Source: Butyrivibrio sp. (GTDB taxonomy: Bacteria > Bacillota > Clostridia > Lachnospirales > Lachnospiraceae). Taken from it: 64,000 bases of DNA. Where the stretch lies: assembly GCA_017535785.1 (NCBI GenBank), contig JAFXTN010000006.1, positions 1 to 64,000 of the forward strand, given 5' to 3'. This document shows positions 26,423-34,746 of the stretch, one piece after another. The notes below the pieces were generated by a model, which was not told where the DNA came from, made no database searches, and saw only the letters and a program-made list of their open reading frames with translations. How positions within the stretch are numbered: position 1 is the stretch's first letter; each line of letters opens with the position of its first letter. A program made the translations under genes and the position numbers.

Positions 26423-28123
26423 ATGAAAAAGAGAGTGATTAGCATGTTGCTTGCAACGCTCATGGTTGGTGGAGCGCTTGCTGGATGCAGCAATGGTAAT
26501 GCCGGTGGGGGCGCTACTTCTGCATCTGAAAACGGTGGATCTGCATCAGACGGAAAAGTAAAAGAATTTACAGCATTCTTTTCAGTTCCTCACGCTGAGA
26601 TCAATGATGACAATGAGATTCAGCAGATCATTGCAGAGAAGACCGGTGTTAAGGTAAAAGAGACTTGGCTTGCAGGTCAGACTGCTGAGGAAGCAGTTGG
26701 AACACTTATCGCTGGCGGTGAGTACCCTGACTTCGTAGATGCAGGTGACGGATCCGTACAGATGTATGAGGCAGGAGCACTTGTAGCTCTTGATGATTAC
26801 CTTGACAAGTATCCTAACATCAAAGAGTTCTTTACAGAACAGGAGTGGGATTCACTTCGTCAGAGCGACGGAAAGATCTATTGGATTCCTCAGTTCTCTA
26901 ACATCTATGGTGAAGAGAGAGTCTGCGCACACAATGACGAGGCTTTCTGGATCCAGACAAGAGTACTTGAAGAAGCCGGCTATCCTAAGATCGAGACAAT
27001 GGATGAGTACTTCGCACTTATCGAAGACTACTATGCTAAGCATCCTACAATGGATGACGGAACACCTATCATTCCTTACACAATCCTTTGTGAGGACTGG
27101 AGATACTTCTGTCTTGAGAACGCACCTCAGTTCCTTGATGGATATCCGAATGACGGTTCTGTTATCGTTGATACAGATACAATGAAGATCGTTGACTACA
27201 ATACAACAGATACTGCTGTTAAGTACTTTAAGAAGCTCAACGAAGAGTACAAGAAGGGTATCGTTGATCCCGAGTCATTCACACAGACATACGACGAGTA
27301 CATCGCAAAGCTTTCAACAGGTTGCGTACTTGGTATGATCGATCAGTGGTGGGATTTCGCATACACAGCAGGTGATGCTATTAAGGCTGCCGGCCTTGAT
27401 AAGAAGGGCTGCCAGTATGTTCCTCTTCCGATCACAATCGAAAAGGGAATGAAGAACCAGTGGCACAACTCTGGCGGAATCGTTCACACAAGTTCAGGTC
27501 TCGCTATCACAACAAGCTGTAAGGACGTAGAAGGTGCCCTTCAGTTCGTAGATGACCTTCTTAGCCAGGAAATCATGGACCTCAGATTCTGGGGAGTTAA
27601 GGACGTTGACTATCAGGTTGGTGATGACGGAATGTATTCCAAGACTCAGGATATGAGAGACAACGACGCTGATACAGCTTACAAGGCATCTCACAAGTGT
27701 GAGTATGCATATTTCCCTCAGTGGGAAGGAACTTCAAGAGACGGCAAGAATGCTATGAAGCCTGAGCAGCAGGAGACAGAGTTCTATGATGGACTTTCTG
27801 ATGACCTCAAGAAGTGCTTCGAGGCATATGGTGTTAAGACATACGTTGAGATGCTCGGAACAACACCTGCACCCGGACCTTGGTATCCTATGTACACATT
27901 CTCACAGACAATGACAACAGCTACACCCGGTGGTACAGCTTGGAGAAACATGGAAGACATCAAGCACCAGTACCTTCCTAAGGTTGTTATGGCTGATGAC
28001 TTCGATGCAGGATGGAAAGAGTACATGGATGCATACAATGCATGCAAGCCTGAAGACTTCCTTGCAGAAATGCAGACAGAGCTCGACAGAAGACTTGCTG
28101 AAGCAGCTAAGTACGAGAACTAA
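26423..28123 (+). CDS. Solute-binding lipoprotein of a sugar ABC importer (LplA type)
   Basis: These 566 residues start with a lipoprotein signal (MKKRVISMLLATLMV, lipobox ALAGC). They resemble the large LplA/YtcQ class of oligosaccharide-binding proteins, longer than typical sugar-binding proteins. ATG 26423 is chosen because AAGGAGG lies just upstream; an in-frame ATG at 26372 lies in the palindrome and has no ribosome site. Two Lpl-type permeases follow. No ATPase gene is present, so a shared MsmK-like ATPase encoded elsewhere is expected. Confidence 0.9.
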   Translation: MKKRVISMLLATLMVGGALAGCSNGNAGGGATSASENGGSASDGKVKEFTAFFSVPHAEINDDNEIQQIIAEKTGVKVKETWLAGQTAEEAVGTLIAGGEYPDFVDAGDGSVQMYEAGALVALDDYLDKYPNIKEFFTEQEWDSLRQSDGKIYWIPQFSNIYGEERVCAHNDEAFWIQTRVLEEAGYPKIETMDEYFALIEDYYAKHPTMDDGTPIIPYTILCEDWRYFCLENAPQFLDGYPNDGSVIVDTDTMKIVDYNTTDTAVKYFKKLNEEYKKGIVDPESFTQTYDEYIAKLSTGCVLGMIDQWWDFAYTAGDAIKAAGLDKKGCQYVPLPITIEKGMKNQWHNSGGIVHTSSGLAITTSCKDVEGALQFVDDLLSQEIMDLRFWGVKDVDYQVGDDGMYSKTQDMRDNDADTAYKASHKCEYAYFPQWEGTSRDGKNAMKPEQQETEFYDGLSDDLKKCFEAYGVKTYVEMLGTTPAPGPWYPMYTFSQTMTTATPGGTAWRNMEDIKHQYLPKVVMADDFDAGWKEYMDAYNACKPEDFLAEMQTELDRRLAEAAKYEN

Positions 28124-28133
28124 TTAAAATGAT

Positions 28134-28176
28134 AAATAGCGGGCATCTTGGTGTTCAAAAGAATGCCCGCTATTTT
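28134..28176 (+). terminator. Hairpin with T-tract between binding protein and permeases
   Basis: AAATAGCGGGCAT pairs with ATGCCCGCTATTT across a 17-base loop, followed by T. In importer operons such partial terminators keep binding protein in excess over permease. Without a visible promoter before 28216, read-through is needed. Confidence 0.82.
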
Positions 28177-28215
28177 TTTGAAATTAAGGTAATAATATTT
28201 TAAGGAGTAAGATTT

Positions 28216-29163
28216 ATGGCTCAGCAGAAAAAAGATAAGCTTTCAAACATACCGAAGGCTGAATTCGTAAAACAGTTAAAGAGACAGTGGGTTCTTATCG
28301 TATGGTCGATCTTCTTTGTGGCATACGGACTTCTGTTTTACTATGCACCTCTTGTAGGTTGGCTGATGGGCTTCCAGCAGTATAAGCCCAAGGATGGAAT
28401 TTTACATTCCAAATGGATCGGACTTGAGAAGTTCAGATCACTCTTTTCCGATGCAACATATCTTGGAGTAATCAGAAACACACTTGCTATGGGTGTTATC
28501 AACCTTATAGCTACAACTATCATGGCAATCCTTTTTGCCATTCTCTTAAATGAGATCGTAGGAGTTAAGAAAAAGAAAGTAGTTCAGACTATTTCATACC
28601 TTCCTCACTTTTTATCATGGATCATCGTTACAGGTATCCTCCACGATGCTCTTTCAGGATCAGGTATCGTTAACGAGCTTTTATTGAGATTCCACCTCGT
28701 TCCTCAGGCCGTTAACTTTTTTGCACACGAAGAATATTTCTGGCCGATAGTTGCCTTCGCTAATGTTTGGAAGGAAACCGGTTGGAATGCAATCATATAT
28801 TTGGCAGCAATCACAGCTATCGATCCCTCATTGTATGAGGCAGCCGCAATCGACGGTGCCGGAAGATGGGATAAGATCAGATATGTAACTATTCCCGGAA
28901 TCAAGTCAACCATCATCATTCTTCTCATCATGAATGTTGGTAACGTACTTAATGCCGGATTCGAGATCCAGTACCTCCTTGGTAACGGACTTGTTCAGAG
29001 AGTATCTCAGACAATTGATATCTACGTTCTTAAATGGGGTATCAGTCAGATGGACTACTCACTTGGAACGGCTGCGGGTATCTTTAAGAGCGCAGTTAGT
29101 ATCGTATTGATATTGATCTGTAATGAAGTCGCTAAGCGTCACGGCGAAGAAAGATTGTTCTAA
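28216..29163 (+). CDS. Sugar ABC transporter permease, LplB type
   Basis: These 315 residues have six predicted membrane helices. The EAA loop is seen as YEAAAIDGAGRWDKIRYVTIP near 212-232, which contacts the ATPase. The start is ATG with AAGGAG upstream. It is the first permease, and the partner gene starts 11 bp after the stop. Confidence 0.93.
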   Translation: MAQQKKDKLSNIPKAEFVKQLKRQWVLIVWSIFFVAYGLLFYYAPLVGWLMGFQQYKPKDGILHSKWIGLEKFRSLFSDATYLGVIRNTLAMGVINLIATTIMAILFAILLNEIVGVKKKKVVQTISYLPHFLSWIIVTGILHDALSGSGIVNELLLRFHLVPQAVNFFAHEEYFWPIVAFANVWKETGWNAIIYLAAITAIDPSLYEAAAIDGAGRWDKIRYVTIPGIKSTIIILLIMNVGNVLNAGFEIQYLLGNGLVQRVSQTIDIYVLKWGISQMDYSLGTAAGIFKSAVSIVLILICNEVAKRHGEERLF

Positions 29164-29174
29164 GGAGGTCCGCA

Positions 29175-30086
29175 ATGAGTAAATCAGAAGTAACAACAAC
29201 TAAGAAAAAGAAGCTATCCACTGCGGATATCGCTTTCTATACATTTAATACGATATTCATGGCAGTATTCGTTATCGTAACGCTTTATCCTGTTTTGAAT
29301 ACACTTGCCATTTCGTTTAACGACGGTCTTGATGCGTTAAGAGGTGGAATTTACCTCATTCCCAGAAAGTTCAGCGTCAAGAGTTACATAACAGTTTTGA
29401 AGAAGGATGACCTTCTTGTAGGTGCTTACATCTCTGTAGCAAGAACGATAGTGGGAACACTTCTTTCACTTGTTACCTGCGCTATCCTTGCATTTATCGT
29501 AAGCCGTAAGAACTTCCTTTTTGCAAGACACCTTTCACTGTTCTGGGTTATCACAATGTATGTTAACGGTGGTATGATCCCGATCTTCCTTTTGTACAAG
29601 GGACTTCATCTTACCAACACATTCTGGGTATACGTTATCCCCGGAATGGTATCAGCTTTCAACATGCTCGTTATCAGAACATACATGAACGGTATCCCTG
29701 ACAGTTTCGAGGAATCGGCTCAGCTAGACGGCGCAGGCTATACGACGATCTTCCTAAAGATCATTTCACCTCTTTGTAAGCCTGTTTACGCTACAATAGC
29801 TCTTTTCGTAGCTGTATATCAGTGGAACTCATGGTTCGACGTTATGCTCTACAACAGAATGAGCAGCAAGCTTACAACTCTTCAGTACGAGCTTATGAAA
29901 CTCCTTGCTTCAGTTACCAGCCAGAGTACATCAGCTCAGTCAATGAAGAACTCAACAAGCTCCATCACACCCGTTTCAATGCGTGCGGCAGCAACTATCA
30001 TCACAATGCTTCCTATCGTATGTATCTATCCTTTCTTACAGCAGTACTTCGTAAGCGGACTTACACTCGGTGGTGTTAAGGAGTGA
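29175..30086 (+). CDS. Sugar ABC transporter permease, LplC type
   Basis: These 303 residues have six helices, with the EAA loop FEESAQLDGAGYTTIFLKIISP near 176-197. The C-terminus LTLGGVKE is typical of LplC/CarB-like permeases. It forms the heterodimeric channel with the preceding gene. AAGGAGG lies upstream of ATG, and a terminator follows. Confidence 0.93.
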   Translation: MSKSEVTTTKKKKLSTADIAFYTFNTIFMAVFVIVTLYPVLNTLAISFNDGLDALRGGIYLIPRKFSVKSYITVLKKDDLLVGAYISVARTIVGTLLSLVTCAILAFIVSRKNFLFARHLSLFWVITMYVNGGMIPIFLLYKGLHLTNTFWVYVIPGMVSAFNMLVIRTYMNGIPDSFEESAQLDGAGYTTIFLKIISPLCKPVYATIALFVAVYQWNSWFDVMLYNRMSSKLTTLQYELMKLLASVTSQSTSAQSMKNSTSSITPVSMRAAATIITMLPIVCIYPFLQQYFVSGLTLGGVKE

Positions 30087-30204
30087 TTGCGACAGCGAGA
30101 TAATGCGATTTACAGTGCCGGGCGCGCTTAGGGCGTGCTTAGGGCGTGCGGACGCGGACAAATAGAGCGCTATAATCTTCCTTCTAACGATATATTATTA
30201 CCGG

Positions 30205-30245
30205 ACAAAGGCTGCGGGGTGACGATCCCGCGGCCTTTGTTTTTG
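30205..30245 (+). terminator. Terminator of the sugar importer operon
   Basis: ACAAAGGC/GCCTTTGT with GCGGG/CCCGC inside, followed by five T. The gap before it (30087-30204) holds only short GC-rich direct repeats such as GGGCGTGCTTA. Confidence 0.88.
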
Positions 30246-30315
30246 GTTATTTCAATTTAAAATATTCGCGAAAAAGTTACTCGGAAATTTTCCTGAAAAA
30301 ATTTGAAAATTGTTG

Positions 30316-30344
30316 TTGACGAAAGGCATAGACTTTGCTATTAT
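30316..30344 (+). promoter_or_regulatory. Promoter of tRNA-Leu(AAG) copy 2
   Basis: TTGACG (30316-30321), 17 bp, then TATTAT (30339-30344). The tRNA starts 35 bp further on. Confidence 0.8.
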
Positions 30345-30378
30345 AAACAAGTCGCCACGAGAGAGATGACGACGGTTT

Positions 30379-30463
30379 GCGGAAGTGTCGGAATTGGCAG
30401 ACGAGCAAGACTAAGGATCTTGTGACTGTTTATGTCGTGTGGGTTCAAGTCCCATCTTCCGCA
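30379..30463 (+). tRNA. tRNA-Leu, anticodon AAG, second copy
   Basis: The 85-base sequence is identical to the copy at 22432-22516 on the other strand. The acceptor is GCGGAAG/CTTCCGC, with anticodon loop CTAAGGA and T-loop TTCAAGT. No CCA is encoded. Confidence 0.95.
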
Positions 30464-30465
30464 CG

Positions 30466-30501
30466 AAAAAAGGAATCGATTTGATGATCGATTCCTTTTT
30501 T
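30466..30501. terminator. Bidirectional terminator after tRNA-Leu
   Basis: A perfect 15-bp stem (30466-30480 with 30487-30501) around TTGATG starts with six A and ends with six T, so it can act in both directions. Confidence 0.92.
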
Positions 30502-30506
30502 GTTTG

Positions 30507-30596
30507 TGCGGAAAGGGACTTGAACCCGGTGGGTTTTCCCTTCGGGGGCTCGCACTTGCCAAGTGCTCTGCTCAAAGTCCCATGTGGGGCGTGGCG
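30507..30596 (-). pseudogene. tRNA-like relic convergent to tRNA-Leu
   Basis: Reading the minus strand, the 3' part has TTCAAGTCCCTTTCCGCA as in a T-loop and acceptor end. A possible long variable arm and a weak anticodon-like stem GCAC/GTGC lie upstream. The 5' acceptor strand GCGGAAA is missing, so it is not a functional tRNA. It is probably a degraded Leu/Ser-type tRNA or a recombination scar. Confidence 0.5.
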
Positions 30597-30816
30597 AAAC
30601 AAGTTTTTTATAATTATTCTTGCTAAAAAACATTTTCTGAAGTATTATTCAAGAGAATTCTTATCACAAAGCTTTTCTGAGGCTATGTGAAATCTATTTA
30701 TTCTGTTGGCAATTCGCCGACTATTTCGATGTTTTGATTATTTTTGTAATGGATTTATTGATTGAATGGGGATTATTATGCGCCCACACCGCTTGTGGCG
30801 GGTAAGTTGCGCGTGG

Positions 30817-31031
30817 GCGGTGCAAAAACAAGTGCTCGCACCGCCTACAGAGAAAAACAAGCGCAGCAGCGGTGCAAAACAAAGCGTCCGTACCGCTTGC
30901 AGAGAAAAACATGTGTAGCAGCGGTGCCAAAACAAGCGCTCGCACCGCCTACAGAGAAAAACAAGCGCAGCAGCGGTGCAAAACAAAGCGTCCGTACCGC
31001 TTGCAGAAGAAAACTTTCGCTGCGGCGGTGC
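30817..31031 (+). repeat. 52-bp tandem repeat, four units plus a partial fifth
   Basis: GCGGTGC recurs at 30817, 30869, 30921, 30973 and 31025, exactly 52 bp apart. Units 1 and 3 share ACAAG-GCTCGCACCGCC, while units 2 and 4 share ACAAAGCGTCCGTACCGC, so the array alternates as two 104-bp pairs. Each unit also holds a short inverted repeat, GCGGT/ACCGC. The array is GC-rich against its surroundings and ends about 38 bp before the next gene. The remaining gap 30597-30816 shows no gene. Confidence 0.9.
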
Positions 31032-31068
31032 GTATGCCGGTTATACTACAGAATTAAGGAGAATAATA

Positions 31069-31866
31069 ATGATAGATTATATGAAAGAGTTGTCAGCTCA
31101 ATTGAATGATTTACGAGATTTGATAAAAAGAGTTGAGAAGAGAAGGCAAGAATACAATAAGCTTCCCAAGGGTAGTATTCGCGTTACATCGTGTCGTGGC
31201 GTAAAACAATATTACTTAAGAAACCTTGGGTCGAATAAGGAAGAGTACATCTCCTCACAAAACAAAGAACAAGTAAGGCTCATGCTTCAGCGAGAATATG
31301 ATGAAAAGCTTATTAAAGAGCTATATAAGCAAGAAAAAAGACTGGAAAGATTCCTTAAGAACCATGACATCGCCAGAATCGACAGCATTTACGAAAATAT
31401 GTGCGCCGGCAGAAAAGAGCTGGTGACGCCGGTTAAGCCAACACAGGAGATGAGAGTGAATAAATGGCTGGATGAACATCAGGGGCAGAAGAACACAATC
31501 AGCGCTGCACCTTTGTATAAGACCAACAAAGGCGAAATGGTCAGATCAAAATCAGAGAAGATACTTGCTGATTACTTCTATAATCTCAAGATTCCCTATG
31601 CTTATGAATCAAGCTTTATGCTGCATGACGGAAGAGTGGTTTACCCCGACTTTGCTTTGTATAGCGTAAGGAAAGACAAGACAGTCTATTGGGAACATCT
31701 TGGCCTTGTTGATAATCCCGAATATGCAATCAAGAACATAAAGAAGCTTATTGATTATGAAAAGAGTGGCCTCATACTTGGGGAAACATTGTTATTATCT
31801 GCAGAAAGCGCAGAAAGTCCGCTCAATCTCGAAGCTATAAAAAAGAAAGTGGAAGCGGTTTTATGA
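31069..31866 (+). CDS. PD-(D/E)XK-like nuclease fold protein
   Basis: This is a protein of 265 residues. Residues 1-120 form a lysine-rich helical region with coiled-coil character. The C-terminal half holds a pattern like restriction-type nucleases: SKSEK (E163), YPDF (D194) and YWEHLG (E209). The usual lysine two residues after E209 is a histidine-leucine pair here, so activity is uncertain. ATG 31069 is chosen for the GGAG just upstream; reading further upstream would translate the tandem repeat. No modification enzyme is adjacent, so a restriction role is unproven. Confidence 0.7.
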   Translation: MIDYMKELSAQLNDLRDLIKRVEKRRQEYNKLPKGSIRVTSCRGVKQYYLRNLGSNKEEYISSQNKEQVRLMLQREYDEKLIKELYKQEKRLERFLKNHDIARIDSIYENMCAGRKELVTPVKPTQEMRVNKWLDEHQGQKNTISAAPLYKTNKGEMVRSKSEKILADYFYNLKIPYAYESSFMLHDGRVVYPDFALYSVRKDKTVYWEHLGLVDNPEYAIKNIKKLIDYEKSGLILGETLLLSAESAESPLNLEAIKKKVEAVL

Positions 31867-31872
31867 TCGCCG

Positions 31873-31900
31873 CATGTAAACGGCGCTAGCCGGCTTACAT
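31873..31900. other. Short hairpin after the nuclease-like gene
   Basis: ATGTAA and TTACAT enclose GGC-GCTA-GCC. No T-tract follows. Confidence 0.4.
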
Positions 31901-31917
31901 ACGGTTGATCACCAATA

Positions 31918-31996
31918 ATAAAAGAGTGGTAATAATGTCAAGGCTGTGAAGCACCGCCGCAGGCGGGGCGCCTTGAAATGATTACCACTCTTTTAT
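31918..31996. terminator. Large bidirectional hairpin between convergent genes
   Basis: The perfect 16-base arms 31918-31933 and 31981-31996 contain AAAA and TTTT at their outer ends. An inner stem CCGCC-GCA-GGCGG and AAGG/CCTT pair inside. It lies between the stop codons of two convergent genes and probably terminates both. Confidence 0.78.
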
Positions 31997-32004
31997 ATCT
32001 AATA

Positions 32005-33468
32005 TCACATCGCCTCTTCAGAAGCTCTGAGTCTTTCAGGGATACTAAGCTTGTACATTTCTTCTGTCGCGAGTCTTACCTTTGCGACATTCACGCTCTT
32101 GTCTTTAGGGAAGCAGTAGTACTGGACATCAATTGTACCGATGCTTACCATGTCACCGATCTCGTACCAGAAATAATCGGCGTAGAGGGAATAGGAATTC
32201 TTGGCGGACTGGTGATATTCAAGCTCGCCGCCGCATCCCGTAAGTTCGAAGCCGTTTAGAGAGTGAACAAGGCGGCCTTCGCCGACTTGATAAGCGGCTT
32301 TGGTATCCTTTACAACCACGATATCGACGGGGATATCGAGATAATACTTTCCTTCGGCGATTTCCTTCTTGACCATGTCGCGCTCCCAGCGATACCAGTC
32401 AGAGACATAGCTGAAGTCGTAGGAACGCGCCGCGTTCCCGGCGGCGCCTGCTTTGGAAGCCGCAATCTCGCCATCAGCGGTGTCGGCATTAGAAACCGCG
32501 ACGCCGTCGTCGCCTGCAACCGCGTCCTTACGCACCATTGCGCCGTCACCGCCTGCAACTGCGTCCTTACGTACCATAGCGCCGTCTTCGGCGAGTTCCC
32601 AGGTGGCACCGCAGCTTTTGCAGGTGAGAACGGAGCCTGAGGAGTGCATCGTTCTTTCTTTGCCGCAGATGGGGCATTTGTAGAGAACGCGCTCGAGACC
32701 ATCGGCCCTGAAGGACTCGGTGATCTTGACGTCGTTTTTGCGCTGCCATCTCCAGTGGTCAAAAGAGAATTCCTGTTTAAGGATCTCATTAAGCTCTTTT
32801 ACGCTCTTAGACTTGATATCCTCGGCTGACAAAAGATACTTGACCGTAGCCTTTACAGCGACATCACGCTTTCTAAGGCCGTTGTAGAGCGGATCTCTGT
32901 GGAAAGCGCCCTCGGTTGTGATCATCACGACGGGCACATTGAAGAGCTTTAAGCATTTGCCGACACTTGAAGGAAGGCCTGTTGCGGTTCCGTCGAAGCT
33001 ATAGCTTGCTTCCGGGTACATGAGCACCGAGCTGCCAAGGTCCTTAAGGCAATGCACAATATCTTTTACCAGAGGCATGTCAGTGATGAATTTCCTTGCG
33101 GGAATGCAGCCGAGGCTCCTCATGAGCCACTCCTTGCCGATGAAACCGTCAAGAGTCATCACGATGTGATACTGCCTGTCTGAAAAGAGCGTGGAGAAGA
33201 TCTCAAGATCCGTAAATGACGAGTGATTCATGAGAAAAAGACAAGGCTCATCAGGACCGAGATTTTCCATGTCCTTAAACTCATAGGTAAACCGGCAGTC
33301 CTTAAGGTCTTTTGCCGACAAAACCTTCATGAGTTTGCGCCAGATCGCACGATGTTTTCTTGGAGTTTTATTCTTGTAAGCGGGTATTTCCGCTACTTCT
33401 CTATAATTTTTTTGCTCTAATTTAATCTTCAAATTATTGTCCTCTTTAAAATACTTTACTATTATCAT
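32005..33468 (-). CDS. PlsC-type acyltransferase with zinc ribbon and repeat insert
   Basis: These 487 residues have an acyltransferase domain (about 65-230) with NHSSFTD as the HX4D motif and MYPEASYSFDG as the glycerol-phosphate site. A zinc ribbon follows (about 267-292) with CPIC and CKSC pairs. Residues about 298-345 are low complexity with 13-residue repeats starting GAMVRKDAVAG, encoded by 39-bp DNA repeats. The C-terminal part (about 350-480) is unassigned. It probably acylates lysophosphatidate or a related lipid, with the tail as an unknown addition. Confidence 0.82.
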   Translation of the reverse strand: MIIVKYFKEDNNLKIKLEQKNYREVAEIPAYKNKTPRKHRAIWRKLMKVLSAKDLKDCRFTYEFKDMENLGPDEPCLFLMNHSSFTDLEIFSTLFSDRQYHIVMTLDGFIGKEWLMRSLGCIPARKFITDMPLVKDIVHCLKDLGSSVLMYPEASYSFDGTATGLPSSVGKCLKLFNVPVVMITTEGAFHRDPLYNGLRKRDVAVKATVKYLLSAEDIKSKSVKELNEILKQEFSFDHWRWQRKNDVKITESFRADGLERVLYKCPICGKERTMHSSGSVLTCKSCGATWELAEDGAMVRKDAVAGGDGAMVRKDAVAGDDGVAVSNADTADGEIAASKAGAAGNAARSYDFSYVSDWYRWERDMVKKEIAEGKYYLDIPVDIVVVKDTKAAYQVGEGRLVHSLNGFELTGCGGELEYHQSAKNSYSLYADYFWYEIGDMVSIGTIDVQYYCFPKDKSVNVAKVRLATEEMYKLSIPERLRASEEAM

Positions 33469-33576
33469 AGGATGGAGTAAAGTATGAACATATCTATTTC
33501 AAGGATGAAATAGAACGATATTTTATCTGATGCCGATCGAGGGGTATGGCAATGATTTTTTGGAGGACAGTATCAG

Positions 33577-34200
33577 ATGAGGTTAGGGCATGTAATTTAT
33601 GCGGTAAAAGACCTGGATAAGGCGGTCAAGGAGTGGACCCAGAGAGGTTTTACAGTTGAATACGGTAAGAGGTGTAAATCACACAATGCTTACATTTATT
33701 TCTGCGAAGGACCATATATAGAGCTGGTCGAAGGCGGAGGTTTCAGTAAGGTTCAAAGAAAGCTTGTTTCGCTTCGATATGGTAAAGCACTTGCGCAGCG
33801 ATTCAATGATCTGGCAGAGTTACCGGAAGGTTGGGCTTGTCTTTGCATAGAAAAGGACGCGGGCAATCTCGACGGCGAAGTGGACTATCTGAGAAGTATC
33901 GGAATTGATGGCATGTATGTCAAGAAGGGCAATCGTACGGATTCCAAGAACAGAAATCTAAAGTACAAGTGCTACTATACTTATGATTACAATATGCCGT
34001 TTTTCATGACTTATTTCGAGGGCACGGATCCCAAGCCTATCGATTATATGCATCCCAACGGGATCAGGTCGATCTCAAAGGTTGTGTTCCATACGACCAA
34101 GAAGTATGCCAACACGCTAAGGGGCCTTGTGCGAGACGACAGATTAGAGCTTATCGAGACATTCAATACCAAGATAGAAAACGTGGAGTTTAGGAGATAA
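33577..34200 (+). CDS. VOC/glyoxalase-like domain protein
   Basis: These 207 residues begin with LGHVIYAVKDLDKAVKEW, the opening of a vicinal-oxygen-chelate domain, and include YIELVEG as a candidate metal-site strand. It resembles the glyoxalase-like PF13468 group. The substrate is unknown. GGAGG lies upstream of ATG 33577. The next gene begins 31 bp after the stop, suggesting an operon. Confidence 0.78.
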   Translation: MRLGHVIYAVKDLDKAVKEWTQRGFTVEYGKRCKSHNAYIYFCEGPYIELVEGGGFSKVQRKLVSLRYGKALAQRFNDLAELPEGWACLCIEKDAGNLDGEVDYLRSIGIDGMYVKKGNRTDSKNRNLKYKCYYTYDYNMPFFMTYFEGTDPKPIDYMHPNGIRSISKVVFHTTKKYANTLRGLVRDDRLELIETFNTKIENVEFRR

Positions 34201-34231
34201 TGCCGATCAAGGCTTGTTTCTAAGATACAAC

Positions 34232-34702
34232 ATGAACGAAAAGACCAATGTAATGCGCGTTTTGCAGCAAAAAAAGATAGAGTTTAAGAGCTATTCCTAC
34301 GAGCCCGATTCAAGTCTTACGGGCGGCGAGATAGCGGATATCCTCGGAGAGCCCAAGGAGAGAGTGTTCAAGACTCTTGTCACGGAAGGAAAGGCCAAGA
34401 CCTACTATGTTTTTGTCATCCCCGTGGAAAAAGAGCTTGATCTTAAAAAGGCCGCGAAGGCTGTATCCGAGAAGTCTGTAGCGATGCTTCCGTTAAAAGA
34501 GCTTTTGCCGCTCACCGGATATGTTCACGGAGGCTGCTCACCTATCGGGATGAAAAAGAGCTTTACCACCGTTATTCACGAGACTGCGAAGGATTTCGAC
34601 AAGATCTTTTTCTCGGCAGGAAAAGTGGGATACCAGGTGGAAGTCGCACCGGAGGATCTTTCAAAGGTGATCAGATTCACCTACGCAGATGTATGTTCTT
34701 GA
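34232..34702 (+). CDS. ybaK: YbaK/EbsC-family Cys-tRNA(Pro) deacylase
   Basis: These 156 residues from ATG 34232 carry the YbaK signature: FKTLVTEGKAKTYYVFVIP with the conserved lysine and GYVHGGCSPIGMKK. The family removes cysteine wrongly attached to tRNA-Pro. An upstream TTG at 34214 would add six residues. A tRNA-Pro gene lies elsewhere in the window but has no visible link. A strong terminator follows. Confidence 0.9.
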   Translation: MNEKTNVMRVLQQKKIEFKSYSYEPDSSLTGGEIADILGEPKERVFKTLVTEGKAKTYYVFVIPVEKELDLKKAAKAVSEKSVAMLPLKELLPLTGYVHGGCSPIGMKKSFTTVIHETAKDFDKIFFSAGKVGYQVEVAPEDLSKVIRFTYADVCS

Positions 34703-34710
34703 ATTTACAA

Positions 34711-34746
34711 ACCGACATGCCTGATAAATGGCCTGTCGGTTTTTTT
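34711..34746 (+). terminator. Terminator after ybaK
   Basis: ACCGACATGCC pairs with GGCCTGTCGGT (one bulge), followed by seven T. Confidence 0.88.

Noticed and set aside
30507..30596. Functional tRNA on the minus strand
   Set aside because: The 5' acceptor strand matching the 3' end is missing and the anticodon arm is poor.
30341..30690. Several open frames on both strands
   Set aside because: They overlap tRNA-Leu(AAG), its terminator and the tRNA relic.
30817..31031. CRISPR array
   Set aside because: The whole 52-bp unit repeats with no unique spacers, and no cas genes are nearby.
30721..31109. Open frames of cysteine- or alanine-rich repeat proteins on both strands
   Set aside because: They are read-through of the 52-bp array. 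No ribosome sites fit, and the 52-bp period is not a multiple of three, so repeated peptides shift frame.
33484..33513. Nine-codon frame MNISISRMK upstream of the VOC gene
   Set aside because: A leader peptide is possible, but there is no linked attenuator hairpin and the ribosome site is weak.
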